In this document: piece by piece, positions 38,015 through 47,512 of the stretch
Layout of the letters: each line of letters starts with the position of its first letter
Position numbering within the stretch: the first letter of the stretch is position 1
Assembly (NCBI RefSeq): GCF_000380185.1
Contig: NZ_KB904780.1
Location: forward strand, 98,994 to 162,993
Length of the DNA: 64,000 nt
Reading direction: 5' to 3'
DNA from: Thiofilum flexile DSM 14609
GTDB lineage: Bacteria > Pseudomonadota > Gammaproteobacteria > Thiotrichales > Thiotrichaceae
Position numbers and translations under genes: made by a program
Notes under the pieces: generated by a model
What the model saw: the letters and a program-made list of their open reading frames with translations, nothing else
What the model was told of the DNA's origin: nothing
The model's database searches: none

Positions 38015-39967
38015 ATGAAGCAGCCATATCAGCATCTTAGTTTAACTTTTGATGAGCAGCAGTACTTGTGGATTAACCTTAATAGCGCTAAACCACAGGG
38101 TAATACGGTCTCGTCTGCACTATTAGATGAATTAATGTCTGTTTGTGCTCAAGCCACTCAATATGCGGGTTTAAAGCTCATTATTCTCAGCTCTAAACAT
38201 CCTGATAGTTTTTTAGGTAGCCATGATCTAGAGCAGCTTTACGGCTTACGTCATCGCCAAGCTGTGCAACGCTATATCCAACAAGCTCAAGAACTAACTA
38301 AATTATGGCGACAACTGCCCGTCCCCATAGTGGCCTTTATTAAAGGTCACTGTGCAGGTATTGGTTTAGAAATAGTACTGGCTTGTGATACTACCCTCGC
38401 CTTAGAGCACTCCATAGTTAGCTTTCAGCATCAAGATTTTGAGTTAGGGATCACGCCTAGTATTGGGCAATTTAAAAACCTAATCCGTCGCTCAGGTGCT
38501 AAGGCGGCATGGACTTTATTATTAAGCGGTCAAACCTGGTCGTTGCCGGTTGCTCAATCGCATGGCCTTATTGATCATATGATCGCGGCTGACAAGCTCA
38601 TGCCTACGCTAGATAAAATCGCCCATACTCCGAAAGCGACGCTACAGGCTAAGCAAAAACACCATCAGCATTGGTCAAATATCTCTAAATGGACACAAAG
38701 CTTAGGATTAAAGCAACTGATTGCTAGTTACTACCCTCCTGCCTTTTATCCAGCGCCCAAACACCTGCTGTCCAATTGGCTTAGTTTCCCGCGCCACAAA
38801 AATTCACTCCAGCAAGAAGCACAAACCTTTACCGATCTAGTCCTAGAAGCACCAGGTACTCATCTCATCTACCTTAAAACAGCTAAACAACGTTGGCTAG
38901 CCACACTACCTCCCGCCCTAGATACCCCTCCTAAAATAACCATTATAGGAGCCGGAGCAACAGGACAAGCGTATGCCCTTGCTTTTCTACTAAAAGGTTG
39001 CTCAGTCAGTATTCGAGACACCAATGCAGAACAACGCGAACTAGCTCAGCTAGCCCTTCAACAGCAACTATCGAGTCAATTACAGGCTAAAGATTATCAA
39101 CAAGCACTTGAGCGGCTAAGCTGGATTAAATCTTTGCATGAGATTGAGGCTGATTTTGTCATTGAGTGCCTACCCGATCAGCTACGAATCAAACAAGATC
39201 TATTAGCGGAACTAGAAGAGAGCACGCCAGAAACAACGCTTTTATTAACAACCAGTCTGGTTTGCTCACTAAAAGATATCACAGCGCCCCTACTTCAACC
39301 CCAACGGGTAGTGGGATTACATAGTTTTAACCCTTTCCCAATCCAACCCTTAGTGGAGATTATTTATTTACCACAACTTACTAAATCAACTGTAATTGAA
39401 CGTACTGTGGGATTAATGCGTCTCATCGATAAATTACCTCTCGTATTGAGTTATCAGCAACAGTTTACGGTCTACCGTATTTTGATTATTTATTTATTTC
39501 AAGGTATGCGTTTACAACAACAAGGAGTACCTGTTACTACTATCGATCAAGCCGCGCGAGCATTTGGTATGCGTTATGGCCCATTAGAATTAGCGGATCA
39601 TATCGGTTTAGATACCTGTTTACAATTAGGTGAATTAGCTAAACAACAAATGGATTTAGAAATTCCAGCCTTATTGCGAACATTAGTCGCTAATATGAAA
39701 TTAGGACGCAAAACTCAAAATGGCTTTTATCGTTATCGTAATGGGCGAGCTTTAAAAACTGAGCGTGAACAATGGACAGGTAATAGTGAGCAGATGAAAC
39801 GCAGGCTGGTTAAGCAAATGGTGGAGGAGGCTCGTATCTGCTTAGAATTAGGATTAATCGAAGAGGCTAGTTTTTTAGACCTCAGCGTAGTAATGGGCTG
39901 TGGTTTTCCCGCTTTTAGAGGCGGTCCCATTCGCTATGCAACTCATCCATTAAGCAGTTCCTTATAA
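38015..39967 (+). CDS. FadB/FadJ-like enoyl-CoA hydratase / 3-hydroxyacyl-CoA dehydrogenase fusion, divergent
   Basis: A 650-residue two-domain protein. Residues about 1-230 are a crotonase domain (GHCAGIGLEIVLACD, oxyanion-hole and first catalytic Glu kept). From about 305 there is a Rossmann dehydrogenase (ITIIGAGATGQAYALAF, VVGLHSFNPFPIQPLVEII). The fold is that of the beta-oxidation multifunctional alpha subunit. Several active-site positions differ: the second crotonase Glu (PETKLG in E. coli FadB) reads QDFELG, and the dehydrogenase Asn (FxVNR) is Tyr in FTVYRILIIYL. The C-terminus stops soon after GFPAFRGGPIRYA, some 60 residues shorter than FadB/FadJ. No thiolase gene is beside it. 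It may have reduced or changed activity. Confidence 0.78.
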   Translation: MKQPYQHLSLTFDEQQYLWINLNSAKPQGNTVSSALLDELMSVCAQATQYAGLKLIILSSKHPDSFLGSHDLEQLYGLRHRQAVQRYIQQAQELTKLWRQLPVPIVAFIKGHCAGIGLEIVLACDTTLALEHSIVSFQHQDFELGITPSIGQFKNLIRRSGAKAAWTLLLSGQTWSLPVAQSHGLIDHMIAADKLMPTLDKIAHTPKATLQAKQKHHQHWSNISKWTQSLGLKQLIASYYPPAFYPAPKHLLSNWLSFPRHKNSLQQEAQTFTDLVLEAPGTHLIYLKTAKQRWLATLPPALDTPPKITIIGAGATGQAYALAFLLKGCSVSIRDTNAEQRELAQLALQQQLSSQLQAKDYQQALERLSWIKSLHEIEADFVIECLPDQLRIKQDLLAELEESTPETTLLLTTSLVCSLKDITAPLLQPQRVVGLHSFNPFPIQPLVEIIYLPQLTKSTVIERTVGLMRLIDKLPLVLSYQQQFTVYRILIIYLFQGMRLQQQGVPVTTIDQAARAFGMRYGPLELADHIGLDTCLQLGELAKQQMDLEIPALLRTLVANMKLGRKTQNGFYRYRNGRALKTEREQWTGNSEQMKRRLVKQMVEEARICLELGLIEEASFLDLSVVMGCGFPAFRGGPIRYATHPLSSSL

Positions 39968-40036
39968 AACCTAAGTTACTGAAAATAGATGGGTTTAAAT
40001 AAACCCATACTCAGTTTCATCCCGTTAGGAAATATT

Positions 40037-40942
40037 ATGAGTTTACCAACCGTTAAACAGCTACGTTATTTTGTAGCGCTGGATACCTATCAGCATTTTG
40101 GGCGAGCTGCTGATGCTTGTTTTGTTTCCCAGTCGGCTTTTAGTACCGCTATTCGTGAGCTAGAAACCACTCTCAAAGTCCAATTAGTCGATCGTACCAA
40201 TAAAAATGTTACCGTTACGCATATTGGACGACAAATTGCTGGAGAAGCTAGGCGTTGTCTCAGAGATATCGAAAACTTAGTCGAGTTAGCTCGCAGCAAT
40301 CATGCCCCCTTAACAGGTGATCTGCGTTTAGGAGTAATTCCTACTATTGCGCCGTTTTTATTGCCTAAAGTAGTGCCTAAATTACATTTGGCTTTTCCAC
40401 AATTAAGACTCTTATTAACCGAAGATATTACCCAACGCTTACATGCTAAGTTATTAGATGGTGAGTTAGATTTAGTTTTATTAGCATTGCCTTATGCTAT
40501 GAGTAATGTAGAGATTCATAGCTTATTTAAGGATAGTTTTTATTTAGCTTGTCGTGAAGATACTCGACATATAAACCCACACCATTATCAGTTTAATGAG
40601 TTAGCTTCTGAAAGTATTTTACTCTTAGAAGATGGGCATTGTTTGCGCGACCATACGCTGGCAGCTTGCCATTTACAAGATTTGGATAAAGTCAATCGCT
40701 TTAGTGCGACTAGTATTCTAACGCTAGTACAAATGGTGGATACCGATTTAGGTATTAGTTTTCTGCCTCAGATGGTAAAAAACTCACCCTTATTAGCCGG
40801 CACTGAAGTGAAACTTTGGTCTACTGATGAATATAGTTTCCGTGAGGTGGGGTTAGCCTGGCGGCGTGGAAGTGCTAGAGCAGATGAATTTAAGCAATTA
40901 GGTCAGTTTATTCAAACTGTGCATCAGGACTCACTGTCTTAA
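40037..40942 (+). CDS. oxyR: Hydrogen-peroxide sensor and LysR-type regulator OxyR
   Basis: A 301-residue LysR-family regulator. The N-terminal winged helix (QLRYFVALDTYQHFGRAADA...FSTAIRELE) is followed by the sensing domain. LLEDGHCLRDHTLAACHLQD carries both redox cysteines of OxyR (Cys202 and Cys211, nine apart, equal to E. coli Cys199 and Cys208), so peroxide sensing by disulfide formation is expected. I chose ATG 40037, with TAGGAAA upstream; the frame could start at 39989 but LysR proteins begin here. The 3' end overlaps gspK on the other strand by 35 bases. No peroxidase gene is adjacent. Confidence 0.93.
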   Translation: MSLPTVKQLRYFVALDTYQHFGRAADACFVSQSAFSTAIRELETTLKVQLVDRTNKNVTVTHIGRQIAGEARRCLRDIENLVELARSNHAPLTGDLRLGVIPTIAPFLLPKVVPKLHLAFPQLRLLLTEDITQRLHAKLLDGELDLVLLALPYAMSNVEIHSLFKDSFYLACREDTRHINPHHYQFNELASESILLLEDGHCLRDHTLAACHLQDLDKVNRFSATSILTLVQMVDTDLGISFLPQMVKNSPLLAGTEVKLWSTDEYSFREVGLAWRRGSARADEFKQLGQFIQTVHQDSLS

Positions 40943-41837
40943 CATAATAGGTGATAAAAGGAGGATTACGACCAGGCAAAATGCGCACGGAACGCTCTTC
41001 TATGTAAGCGGGGCGCGGCTCATCGGGAATACTCACACTGATTTGCATGCGATAAACAGGAGCGGCTAGTTGATCCAAAAACTCACTGCCAAAATTCGGC
41101 TGTACCCAGCCCCCCTTGGCTTCTTCACGCGCTTGAATATAGGTATCGACTGCTTGCTGATCACCTTTGGCTAAGAGCAATAAGATATGACGGGGAGCCA
41201 TCATGGGGTTAATCCCATGTGCATTAGAGCTAACCGTTAAATACCGTGCTAAGCGTTTATACAATTCAGGGGTTATATCTAAGACTTGTTGTAACTCTTC
41301 AATACGCTCAATAGGCGCGTCTTTTGCTCCCGCTTCGATGCCTTCGCGCTCATAATCAGAGTCTTCTGCCCCATTAACACGTTTAAGATCATCAGGATCA
41401 CGAAAATCGTCAATCTTATCTATTAAGGGATCAATATCTTTCTCTGCTACACCAACTGCTTTGAGCACTTCAAATAATAACGGACGATCCGCCTGATTCA
41501 GATCCACCAAGCCATTCTCACCCACCATGCGAATATCTATTTTAGCGCCATCATACTCCCAAGTAGCGACGCCCCCGCCTATTTTGATCTTGCGCTCATC
41601 GGTGGGAACAAATAATTGCATCACCGCAAAATGCGTAGCCGCCTCGGCTAAAGCCCGCCCTTTGACACTAAAGCGTGCATAATCCATCATTTGCATTTGA
41701 GTACGAGAGGAAAAAATCAAGGAGCCTGCCATCATCATTAAAATAACAATCATCCACAGCACAATCATCATGGCAACGCCCTGTTGCGGGGTAGATTTCG
41801 TAGTTTTTGTCTTAACGGCGAGCAGCAACATAAGCAT
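40908..41837 (-). CDS. gspK: Type II secretion minor pseudopilin GspK
   Basis: A 309-residue minor pseudopilin that caps the pseudopilus tip with GspI and GspJ. The prepilin cleavage site is in TPQQGVAMMIVLWMIVIL; as usual for GspK the +5 Glu is missing. A large globular domain follows, with a DPDDLKRVNGAEDSDYE insert typical of the calcium-binding alpha domain. Last gene of the gspEFGHIJK run; it overlaps gspJ by 26 bases and oxyR (convergent) by 35. Confidence 0.93.
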   Translation of the reverse strand: MLMLLLAVKTKTTKSTPQQGVAMMIVLWMIVILMMMAGSLIFSSRTQMQMMDYARFSVKGRALAEAATHFAVMQLFVPTDERKIKIGGGVATWEYDGAKIDIRMVGENGLVDLNQADRPLLFEVLKAVGVAEKDIDPLIDKIDDFRDPDDLKRVNGAEDSDYEREGIEAGAKDAPIERIEELQQVLDITPELYKRLARYLTVSSNAHGINPMMAPRHILLLLAKGDQQAVDTYIQAREEAKGGWVQPNFGSEFLDQLAAPVYRMQISVSIPDEPRPAYIEERSVRILPGRNPPFITYYVKTVSPDAQFE

Positions 41838-42459
41838 CCACTTGGGGTAATTGCACTAATAAATCAGGCCATTGGCGTTCATTATCGGCTAAAGAAAGTT
41901 TGAGTAATAAAGGATAAACGCCCTTATCAGTCTCCCATTCATCTAACCACTCTGGGTCTTCTTCCATGGTTTCCGCCGCAAAATAGCTAAACTTAGCTTT
42001 TTTCAACCCCTCATATACTAAAACGGGTTCACTATCATTGAATGCTTCATCCCATTCGGTATCAGGGCGATAAGGGGCATAGCGCATTTGTAATTTTTGT
42101 CCCTTAAAGGTTAATTCAATCAAATAAATTCCCCCCTGACCTTGCAGAGGTTGCAACGGTGCTGCATAACGTACCACTTCACCCTCGCCCTTAAAGGCAA
42201 ATACTGGGGCTTTAGTGCCACCCTTTTCGGTACCCATCACTCGTACTACTATCATTTGGCTCAATTGACGGCGCAAGAAATCGCTAATCAGGCGCATATC
42301 CTCGGTTTTGCTCATGCGATTATCGGCGGCATCCCAACCCTTACTCATGGTATTAAAGCTGGCAAATAATCCGGTAAATAAAAAAGCCAAAATGGCAAAG
42401 GCAATCATGACCTCTAATAAGGAAAAACCGCTTTGCCGTGCATAACGAGGAGCTAGCAT
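41812..42459 (-). CDS. gspJ: Type II secretion minor pseudopilin GspJ
   Basis: A 215-residue pseudopilin with the prepilin start RQSGFSLLEVMIAFAILAFLF (Gly before the cut, Phe +1, Glu +5) and a GspJ-type beta domain with FKGEGEVVRYAAPLQP. It joins GspI and GspK in the tip complex. Its start shares one base with the stop of gspI. Confidence 0.93.
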   Translation of the reverse strand: MLAPRYARQSGFSLLEVMIAFAILAFLFTGLFASFNTMSKGWDAADNRMSKTEDMRLISDFLRRQLSQMIVVRVMGTEKGGTKAPVFAFKGEGEVVRYAAPLQPLQGQGGIYLIELTFKGQKLQMRYAPYRPDTEWDEAFNDSEPVLVYEGLKKAKFSYFAAETMEEDPEWLDEWETDKGVYPLLLKLSLADNERQWPDLLVQLPQVDAYVAARR

Positions 42460-42890
42460 TATTTACGCTCCCCAAACCGAATCGAGGTTAGGGTATAAGA
42501 GCGTTCTTTACCATCACTCTCCCATTCAATCGTCACGACCACCTTAAATGGCTCCACACTTAAAGAAAAACTTTCTTGCTCCTCCATAAGCTCAACCGGT
42601 GCCATGTCTATGCTCCAACGATAATCCGAACTCTCGATTGAGCCACTCTCGGATCCCTTCTCAACCTTAATATCCCGCCCAACACGAGCCAATTGTGATT
42701 CGGCGGCTAAGAGGGCATAACTCATTTCATCGGCTAATGCCACACTACGCATAGCAGTGCCATAAAGCTGCAATAAGGTGCCAATGACGAGTCCCATCAC
42801 CACAAAGGCAACCAATACCTCTAATAGAGAAAAACCTTGGCTTGATTTAACGCTACTCAATGCTGACCCGCCCGGTGACCCATTCCACAT
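42459..42890 (-). CDS. gspI: Type II secretion minor pseudopilin GspI
   Basis: A 143-residue pseudopilin. Prepilin peptidase site SSQGFSLLEVLVAFVVMGL, then a short GspI domain with SYALLAAESQLARVG. The ATG at 42890 overlaps gspH by 38 bases and gives a 19-residue leader, long for GspI; a TTG at 42860 would give the usual short leader and is a fair alternative. Confidence 0.9.
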   Translation of the reverse strand: MWNGSPGGSALSSVKSSQGFSLLEVLVAFVVMGLVIGTLLQLYGTAMRSVALADEMSYALLAAESQLARVGRDIKVEKGSESGSIESSDYRWSIDMAPVELMEEQESFSLSVEPFKVVVTIEWESDGKERSYTLTSIRFGERK

Positions 42891-43299
42891 TCACCTTATA
42901 CGTTTGCCCTTTATAGCTCACATCGACAGCGCCTCCTGTTGAACTACCATCAGGGAAAAAGCGAATCGCGCCTTGATCTTTGCCCATGACTTCAGAGGCC
43001 GCCGTATGGAGTTTTAATTCAATCGCTGCAGACAAGGTACGCTCTTGTTTGATACCTTCAATTTGAAAGGTTCTACTCGCTGTATTCATCATCCAGCGCG
43101 TTTGCTTTTGGCTCATAATCGCGCTGGATCGAGCATGACGTAGACTCGCCAACACTTCACGTGCCGACTCGCGCAATACCGGCCCTTCTGTTAGGTTGGT
43201 CGCTACAACGCCCATCAATAACCCCGTCAAGGCCAAGACAATCATGACCTCGATTAGGCTAAAACCTCGTATTCCCCCGCCTCCAGTTTGAGCAGACAT
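42853..43299 (-). CDS. gspH: Type II secretion minor pseudopilin GspH
   Basis: A 148-residue pseudopilin with IRGFSLIEVMIVLALTGLLMGVV at its N-terminus (about 12-residue leader, Glu +5) and a GspH-type domain (REVLASLRHARSSAIMSQKQT). It lies 10 bases after gspG and precedes gspI. Confidence 0.92.
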   Translation of the reverse strand: MSAQTGGGGIRGFSLIEVMIVLALTGLLMGVVATNLTEGPVLRESAREVLASLRHARSSAIMSQKQTRWMMNTASRTFQIEGIKQERTLSAAIELKLHTAASEVMGKDQGAIRFFPDGSSTGGAVDVSYKGQTYKVNVEWVTGRVSIE

Positions 43300-43309
43300 C
43301 GCTAGCTAC

Positions 43310-43744
43310 TTACTGCTTATTCCAAAGGGTAATATCGGCATTATCGCCTTCGCCCCCTTGGGTATTGTCGGCACCATAGGAGAATAAGTCATAGGGCTGA
43401 CCATTGGCTCCTGGACGTTTATATTGATATTCATTATTCCAAGGATCTAAAGGAACGCCGCCTTTTTTCAAATAAGGGCCATTCCAACCTTTAGCACTCG
43501 AAGGCGCTGTCACTAAAGCTTTCAAACCCTCGGAGGCACTAGGATAATTGCCGACCTCCAGTTTATACATATCTAAAGCCGCGCTAATATTTTCAATTTG
43601 CACCTTAGCGGATTGTGATTTCCCACGGCCTAAATAACTCATGGCCTGAGGGCCGACGATGCCGGCAATCAATCCTAAGATGACTAATACAATCATCAGC
43701 TCAATTAAGCTGAAACCCCGTTGTTGTTGCATACCGTTCTCCAT
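43310..43744 (-). CDS. gspG: Type II secretion major pseudopilin GspG
   Basis: A 144-residue major pseudopilin. The start MQQQRGFSLIELMIVLVIL has the prepilin peptidase site and Glu +5, and the globular part has the GspG hallmarks NYPSASEGLKALV, GPYLKKGGVPLDPWNNEY and DLFSYGADN (calcium-binding loop). It forms the shaft of the pseudopilus that drives substrates through the outer-membrane pore. Confidence 0.97.
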   Translation of the reverse strand: MENGMQQQRGFSLIELMIVLVILGLIAGIVGPQAMSYLGRGKSQSAKVQIENISAALDMYKLEVGNYPSASEGLKALVTAPSSAKGWNGPYLKKGGVPLDPWNNEYQYKRPGANGQPYDLFSYGADNTQGGEGDNADITLWNKQ

Positions 43745-43763
43745 TGTATTTATTATTAATTAA

Positions 43764-44987
43764 CTATTTAACCAAATCTGCCATATTAATCATGGGCAGT
43801 AAGACCGCAAAAATAACCACTAAAATCCCAGAAGCCATCACTAAAATTAACAAAGGCTCCATGACGGCTAATAACTGCTGTACCGAGGTTTTAACCTCCG
43901 CATCGTAAATGGTAGCCACCTCATTCAGTAGATGCTCCATTTGTCCTGTTTCCTCCCCTACCCGTAGCATATGTAAGGCATAGGGGGGAAATAGTCCCTT
44001 ACTTAGTAATGTTTTGGTAAGGCTTTCGCCTTGTTTTAAACTCCCAGCCGCCTCCTCCACCGCTCGCGCCATCACCCGATTACTCATGGTATTTTTGACT
44101 ATTTGTAATGCGCCTAATAAGGGCACACCATTATGTAATAAGGTGCTTAAACTACGGGAGAAACGCGCCATTTCAACCTTAGAAATCAATGACCCTACTA
44201 AAGGCCATTTCAGCATGGAGCGATCTAGACGACTGCGGGCTGTCTCATTCTTAAGGAGCACTTGAGCCAATAGCAGGATGAATAACACAATACCGAGGAT
44301 CAACCACCATTGGTTTTTGAGTATATCCCCCGCTGCAATCACAGCCTTAGTCAGAGCAGGTAACTCGCCCCCCATATCCTCAAACATGCGCGAGAATTGT
44401 GGTACTACAAAAATCAGTAGGGCAATAATGGAGCCACCCGCCACAACTAATAAAATAATCGGGTAAATCAGGGCAGACATGACCGTACCGCGTAGCTCTT
44501 TAGCACGCAGCATATAATCCACCAAACGAGCTAACGCCTCATCTACTGAACCACTTGCCTCACCTGCTCGCACCATATTGACGTAAAAACGCGTAAACTT
44601 ACCCGACTCCTCTAAAGCATCAGCAAAGTTGCGCCCACTTCTCACCTTGTCCTGAATCTCTTTAACAAGCTGATGTACGCCTTTGTGTTCAGTAATCTCT
44701 AATAACACCCCTAAGGCTCGGTCGAGTGGTAAGCCTGCTTTTAACATCGAGGATAACTGCTGCGTCAAGGCCACAATATCATTTTGGCTGACTTTAGCAC
44801 TGCCGGATAATTTCAACCCTTTGCTAACAGTTGGTCCTTTAGCACCTTTTGCAGCTACTACTTTAACCGGGATTAAACCTTGGGCTTGCAATTGCTCAAT
44901 GGCCTGAGCCTCGGAAGCCGCATCAATACTGCCATCAACGGCTTCACCCGATAGTTTTACGGCTTTATAACTATACTGGGGCATCAT
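43764..44987 (-). CDS. gspF: Type II secretion inner-membrane platform protein GspF
   Basis: About 407 residues with two GspF/PilC repeats, each with a helical cytoplasmic domain, and three membrane helices. Motifs: LTQQLSSMLKAGLPLDRALGVLLE, FYVNMVRAGEASGSVDEAL, and in the second half FSRSLSTLLHNGVPLLGAL and MLRVGEETGQMEHLL. It couples the GspE ATPase to the pseudopilus. I chose the ATG ATG pair at 44987/44984 behind GAGGAG; the upstream frame to 45005 lies inside gspE. It overlaps the gspE end by about 17 bases. Confidence 0.95.
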   Translation of the reverse strand: MMPQYSYKAVKLSGEAVDGSIDAASEAQAIEQLQAQGLIPVKVVAAKGAKGPTVSKGLKLSGSAKVSQNDIVALTQQLSSMLKAGLPLDRALGVLLEITEHKGVHQLVKEIQDKVRSGRNFADALEESGKFTRFYVNMVRAGEASGSVDEALARLVDYMLRAKELRGTVMSALIYPIILLVVAGGSIIALLIFVVPQFSRMFEDMGGELPALTKAVIAAGDILKNQWWLILGIVLFILLLAQVLLKNETARSRLDRSMLKWPLVGSLISKVEMARFSRSLSTLLHNGVPLLGALQIVKNTMSNRVMARAVEEAAGSLKQGESLTKTLLSKGLFPPYALHMLRVGEETGQMEHLLNEVATIYDAEVKTSVQQLLAVMEPLLILVMASGILVVIFAVLLPMINMADLVK

Positions 44988-46692
44988 CAGTCTCCTCGGC
45001 GACACGGAGAACTTCTTCTAAGGTCGTGACGCCTTTTAAAGCCTTCAATAAGCCGTCTTCATAGAGCGTGTACATACCCGCTTTGCGAGCTTGATCTTGA
45101 ATCACACCCGCATCGGCATGTTTAAGTACTAGTCGGCGAATATCATCGTCCATCACTAAGATTTCATGAATCGCACTACGCCCTTTATAGCCCGTATTAC
45201 CACAAGCAGCGCATCCCTTAGCATGCCATGCGAGTAGATCACCATCGGGTTGATAACGGCGTAAATTTAATTCTTTAGCCACCTCAGGCAACATGGGTTT
45301 AGGCTCTCGACATTGTGGACATAAACGCCTTACTAAGCGCTGAGCCAAAATCGCATTCACCGTAGAAGTAATGAGATAATCTTCTATCCCCATATCTAGC
45401 AAACGGGTTACACCACCGGCTGCATCATTGGTGTGAATGGTTGAGAGTACCAAGTGACCTGTAAGGGCGGATTGAATCGCAATTTTGGCGGTTTCCAAAT
45501 CCCGCATTTCCCCGATCATAATAATGTCCGGGTCTTGACGCACAATAGCGCGTAAGGCATCCGAGAAGGTCAAACCAATTTTAGGATTGGCCTGAATCTG
45601 ATTAATCCCCTCTAACTCATACTCCACCGGATCTTCAACGGTGAGGATCTTATTTTCTGGAGTATTCAGAGAAGTGAGAGCGGCATACAGTGTTGTCGTT
45701 TTACCCGAACCAGTAGGGCCGGTGACTAGAATCACGCCATGTGGCTGTTTTAATTGCTCATGTAGCACTTTGAGATTGGTATCAGAAAAGCCCAGTGTTA
45801 CTAAGTCAAGTTTGACACTATGCTTATCCAGCAGACGCATCACCACACTTTCACCATACATGGTGGGTACGGTTGATACCCGCATATCAATTTCTTTACC
45901 CTGAGCACGTAATTGAATGCGCCCATCTTGGGGCAAACGCCGCTCCGCAATATTCAGCCGTGCCATGAGTTTAATTCTTGATATCACCGCAGCGGTTAAA
46001 TGAGCAGGCGGTGCATCAATCTCATGAATCACCCCGTCGATGCGATAGCGAATTTTGAGATGATTTTCAAACGGCTCAATATGAATATCAGAAGCACGCA
46101 TGGTCATAGCCTGAGTCATGATTTGATTCACCAGCTTAATGACGGGAGCCTCGCTCGCCATATCTTTTAGCTGTTCAATATCATCAGGGTCATGATCACT
46201 ACTGGTGATCTCGAACTCATCGGTTTTCTGCTCGGTTTGTGTCTGTGCATAATGACGCTCAATATGGGATTGAACTTCAGAAGGCAAACCCAGCATGGGT
46301 CTAATCGTCTTATCACTCGCCATGGCTAATGCCTTGAGCATTTGCTCATTAGTTGGCTGAGTGGTTGCTACTGTTAATACATTATCAGTCAGAGTCAGTG
46401 GTGCAACTTCCATAGAGCGCAGGTAGTTGAGGGCAATACCCACATTCTCAATGCCTTGCTCTGGATAGTCTTTGGTAATCACCATCGGTACATTCAGAAA
46501 ACGTGATAACACAAAGGTCATTTCCTGTTCGGATAACATACCTAAGCGCACCAATACTTTTCCTAAAGGCAATTTAAGCTCGGAGCGTGCCCGTAAGGCT
46601 TTATCAAAATCGTTAGGTTTCAGTTTGCCTAATTCGACTAAACGTTCGCCAAAGGCAACATCTAAATCGGTGGAGTGTGTCGCAACCTGCAT
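44971..46692 (-). CDS. gspE: Type II secretion ATPase GspE
   Basis: A 573-residue secretion ATPase. The N-terminal MshEN/GspE-N domain (about residues 10-150) is followed by SDIHIEPFENHLKIRYRIDG, Walker A VTGPTGSGKTTTLYA (about residues 325-339), the Asp box DPDIIMIGEMRD, Walker B and His boxes (TGHLVLSTIHTND), and the zinc-binding four-cysteine module CPQC...CAACGNTGYKGRSA. First gene of the gspEFGHIJK run. gspC, D, L, M and N are not next to it and must be elsewhere if the system is complete. Confidence 0.95.
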   Translation of the reverse strand: MQVATHSTDLDVAFGERLVELGKLKPNDFDKALRARSELKLPLGKVLVRLGMLSEQEMTFVLSRFLNVPMVITKDYPEQGIENVGIALNYLRSMEVAPLTLTDNVLTVATTQPTNEQMLKALAMASDKTIRPMLGLPSEVQSHIERHYAQTQTEQKTDEFEITSSDHDPDDIEQLKDMASEAPVIKLVNQIMTQAMTMRASDIHIEPFENHLKIRYRIDGVIHEIDAPPAHLTAAVISRIKLMARLNIAERRLPQDGRIQLRAQGKEIDMRVSTVPTMYGESVVMRLLDKHSVKLDLVTLGFSDTNLKVLHEQLKQPHGVILVTGPTGSGKTTTLYAALTSLNTPENKILTVEDPVEYELEGINQIQANPKIGLTFSDALRAIVRQDPDIIMIGEMRDLETAKIAIQSALTGHLVLSTIHTNDAAGGVTRLLDMGIEDYLITSTVNAILAQRLVRRLCPQCREPKPMLPEVAKELNLRRYQPDGDLLAWHAKGCAACGNTGYKGRSAIHEILVMDDDIRRLVLKHADAGVIQDQARKAGMYTLYEDGLLKALKGVTTLEEVLRVAEETDDAPV

Positions 46693-46757
46693 ATTATTAT
46701 TCTTTATGTAATTAAGGTCACAGCAACCCTATGACGGGTTTCAGTTTGTATGAGTTT

Positions 46758-46787
46758 ATAAAGGAGCTTGGAACATCACTCCTTTAT
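46758..46787 (-). terminator. Hairpin between the DUF5362-like gene and gspE
   Basis: ATAAAGGAG and CTCCTTTAT form a 9-bp stem around a 12-base loop, 56 bases past the end of the membrane-protein gene at 46843 in its direction of transcription. No clear U-tract follows, so termination is only likely. Confidence 0.45.
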
Positions 46788-46842
46788 TTGGCTTTCTATA
46801 AGTTTCGTTGATACCTGAATAAGTTGCAAGTGGTTTTTCGGT

Positions 46843-47316
46843 TTAAACCCCTCCACGCACTGCCATGAATACGATCATCATACCAACTCCCACAAAACTG
46901 AGAATTAACATCGCTAAACTCAATATCCCGATTAAACGCCAAAAATTAGCCTGAATCAGCAGGACATTATCTAAATCAGCAGACTGCATACTCGCTAATG
47001 CTCGCTTGATCGCACTGGCAAATCTAAATAATTGTATGGAGGCGGCAAAAGTAATCGCTATTAAGATCAAATAAACAATAACCACAGGCGCAGTCATGCC
47101 CATCCCAAAGGCGGCATCTCCGGCTCCACTGGCTATAATCCCTACAACACCTATCAACATAAATACCGCACTAATTATCCCTAACACCCCTAAGACCATG
47201 ACCCAAGGACGAGTACGACGCAGGGCAAGTACGATAGTATCCGAATATAAACCCTGCCCCCCAGCTAGATCTTGAACTTCGGCTTGTGGGGCGGCAAAAA
47301 TATTATCATTAGACAT
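46843..47316 (-). CDS. Small membrane protein, DUF5362-like
   Basis: A 157-residue protein. The N-terminal 45 residues are soluble (MSNDNIFAAPQAEVQDLAGG); then come about four membrane helices with Gly- and Ala-rich turns (VMVLGVLGIISAVFMLIGVVG; VIVYLILIAITFAASIQLF). The arrangement resembles DUF5362-family proteins, which have no known function. I chose ATG 47316, with AGGAG five bases upstream; the frame extends to 47388 but has no ribosome-binding site there. Context gives no hint of role. Confidence 0.6.
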   Translation of the reverse strand: MSNDNIFAAPQAEVQDLAGGQGLYSDTIVLALRRTRPWVMVLGVLGIISAVFMLIGVVGIIASGAGDAAFGMGMTAPVVIVYLILIAITFAASIQLFRFASAIKRALASMQSADLDNVLLIQANFWRLIGILSLAMLILSFVGVGMMIVFMAVRGGV

Positions 47317-47512
47317 AAAAACTCCTAAATAATGGCAAGGACATAGACCGCTCTCATAAGTATGATAGTCTAACTTAACCTCAGACATAGCGATTGTAGG
47401 CTAAGCTATTAGTAGCTCTAGATGAACCGCTAATAAACAATTGTTATGGTTTGCTTAAAATACGGTGCTACTCTCAATGACATCAACCCCAGTAAAAATA
47501 CAAGTTAATACA

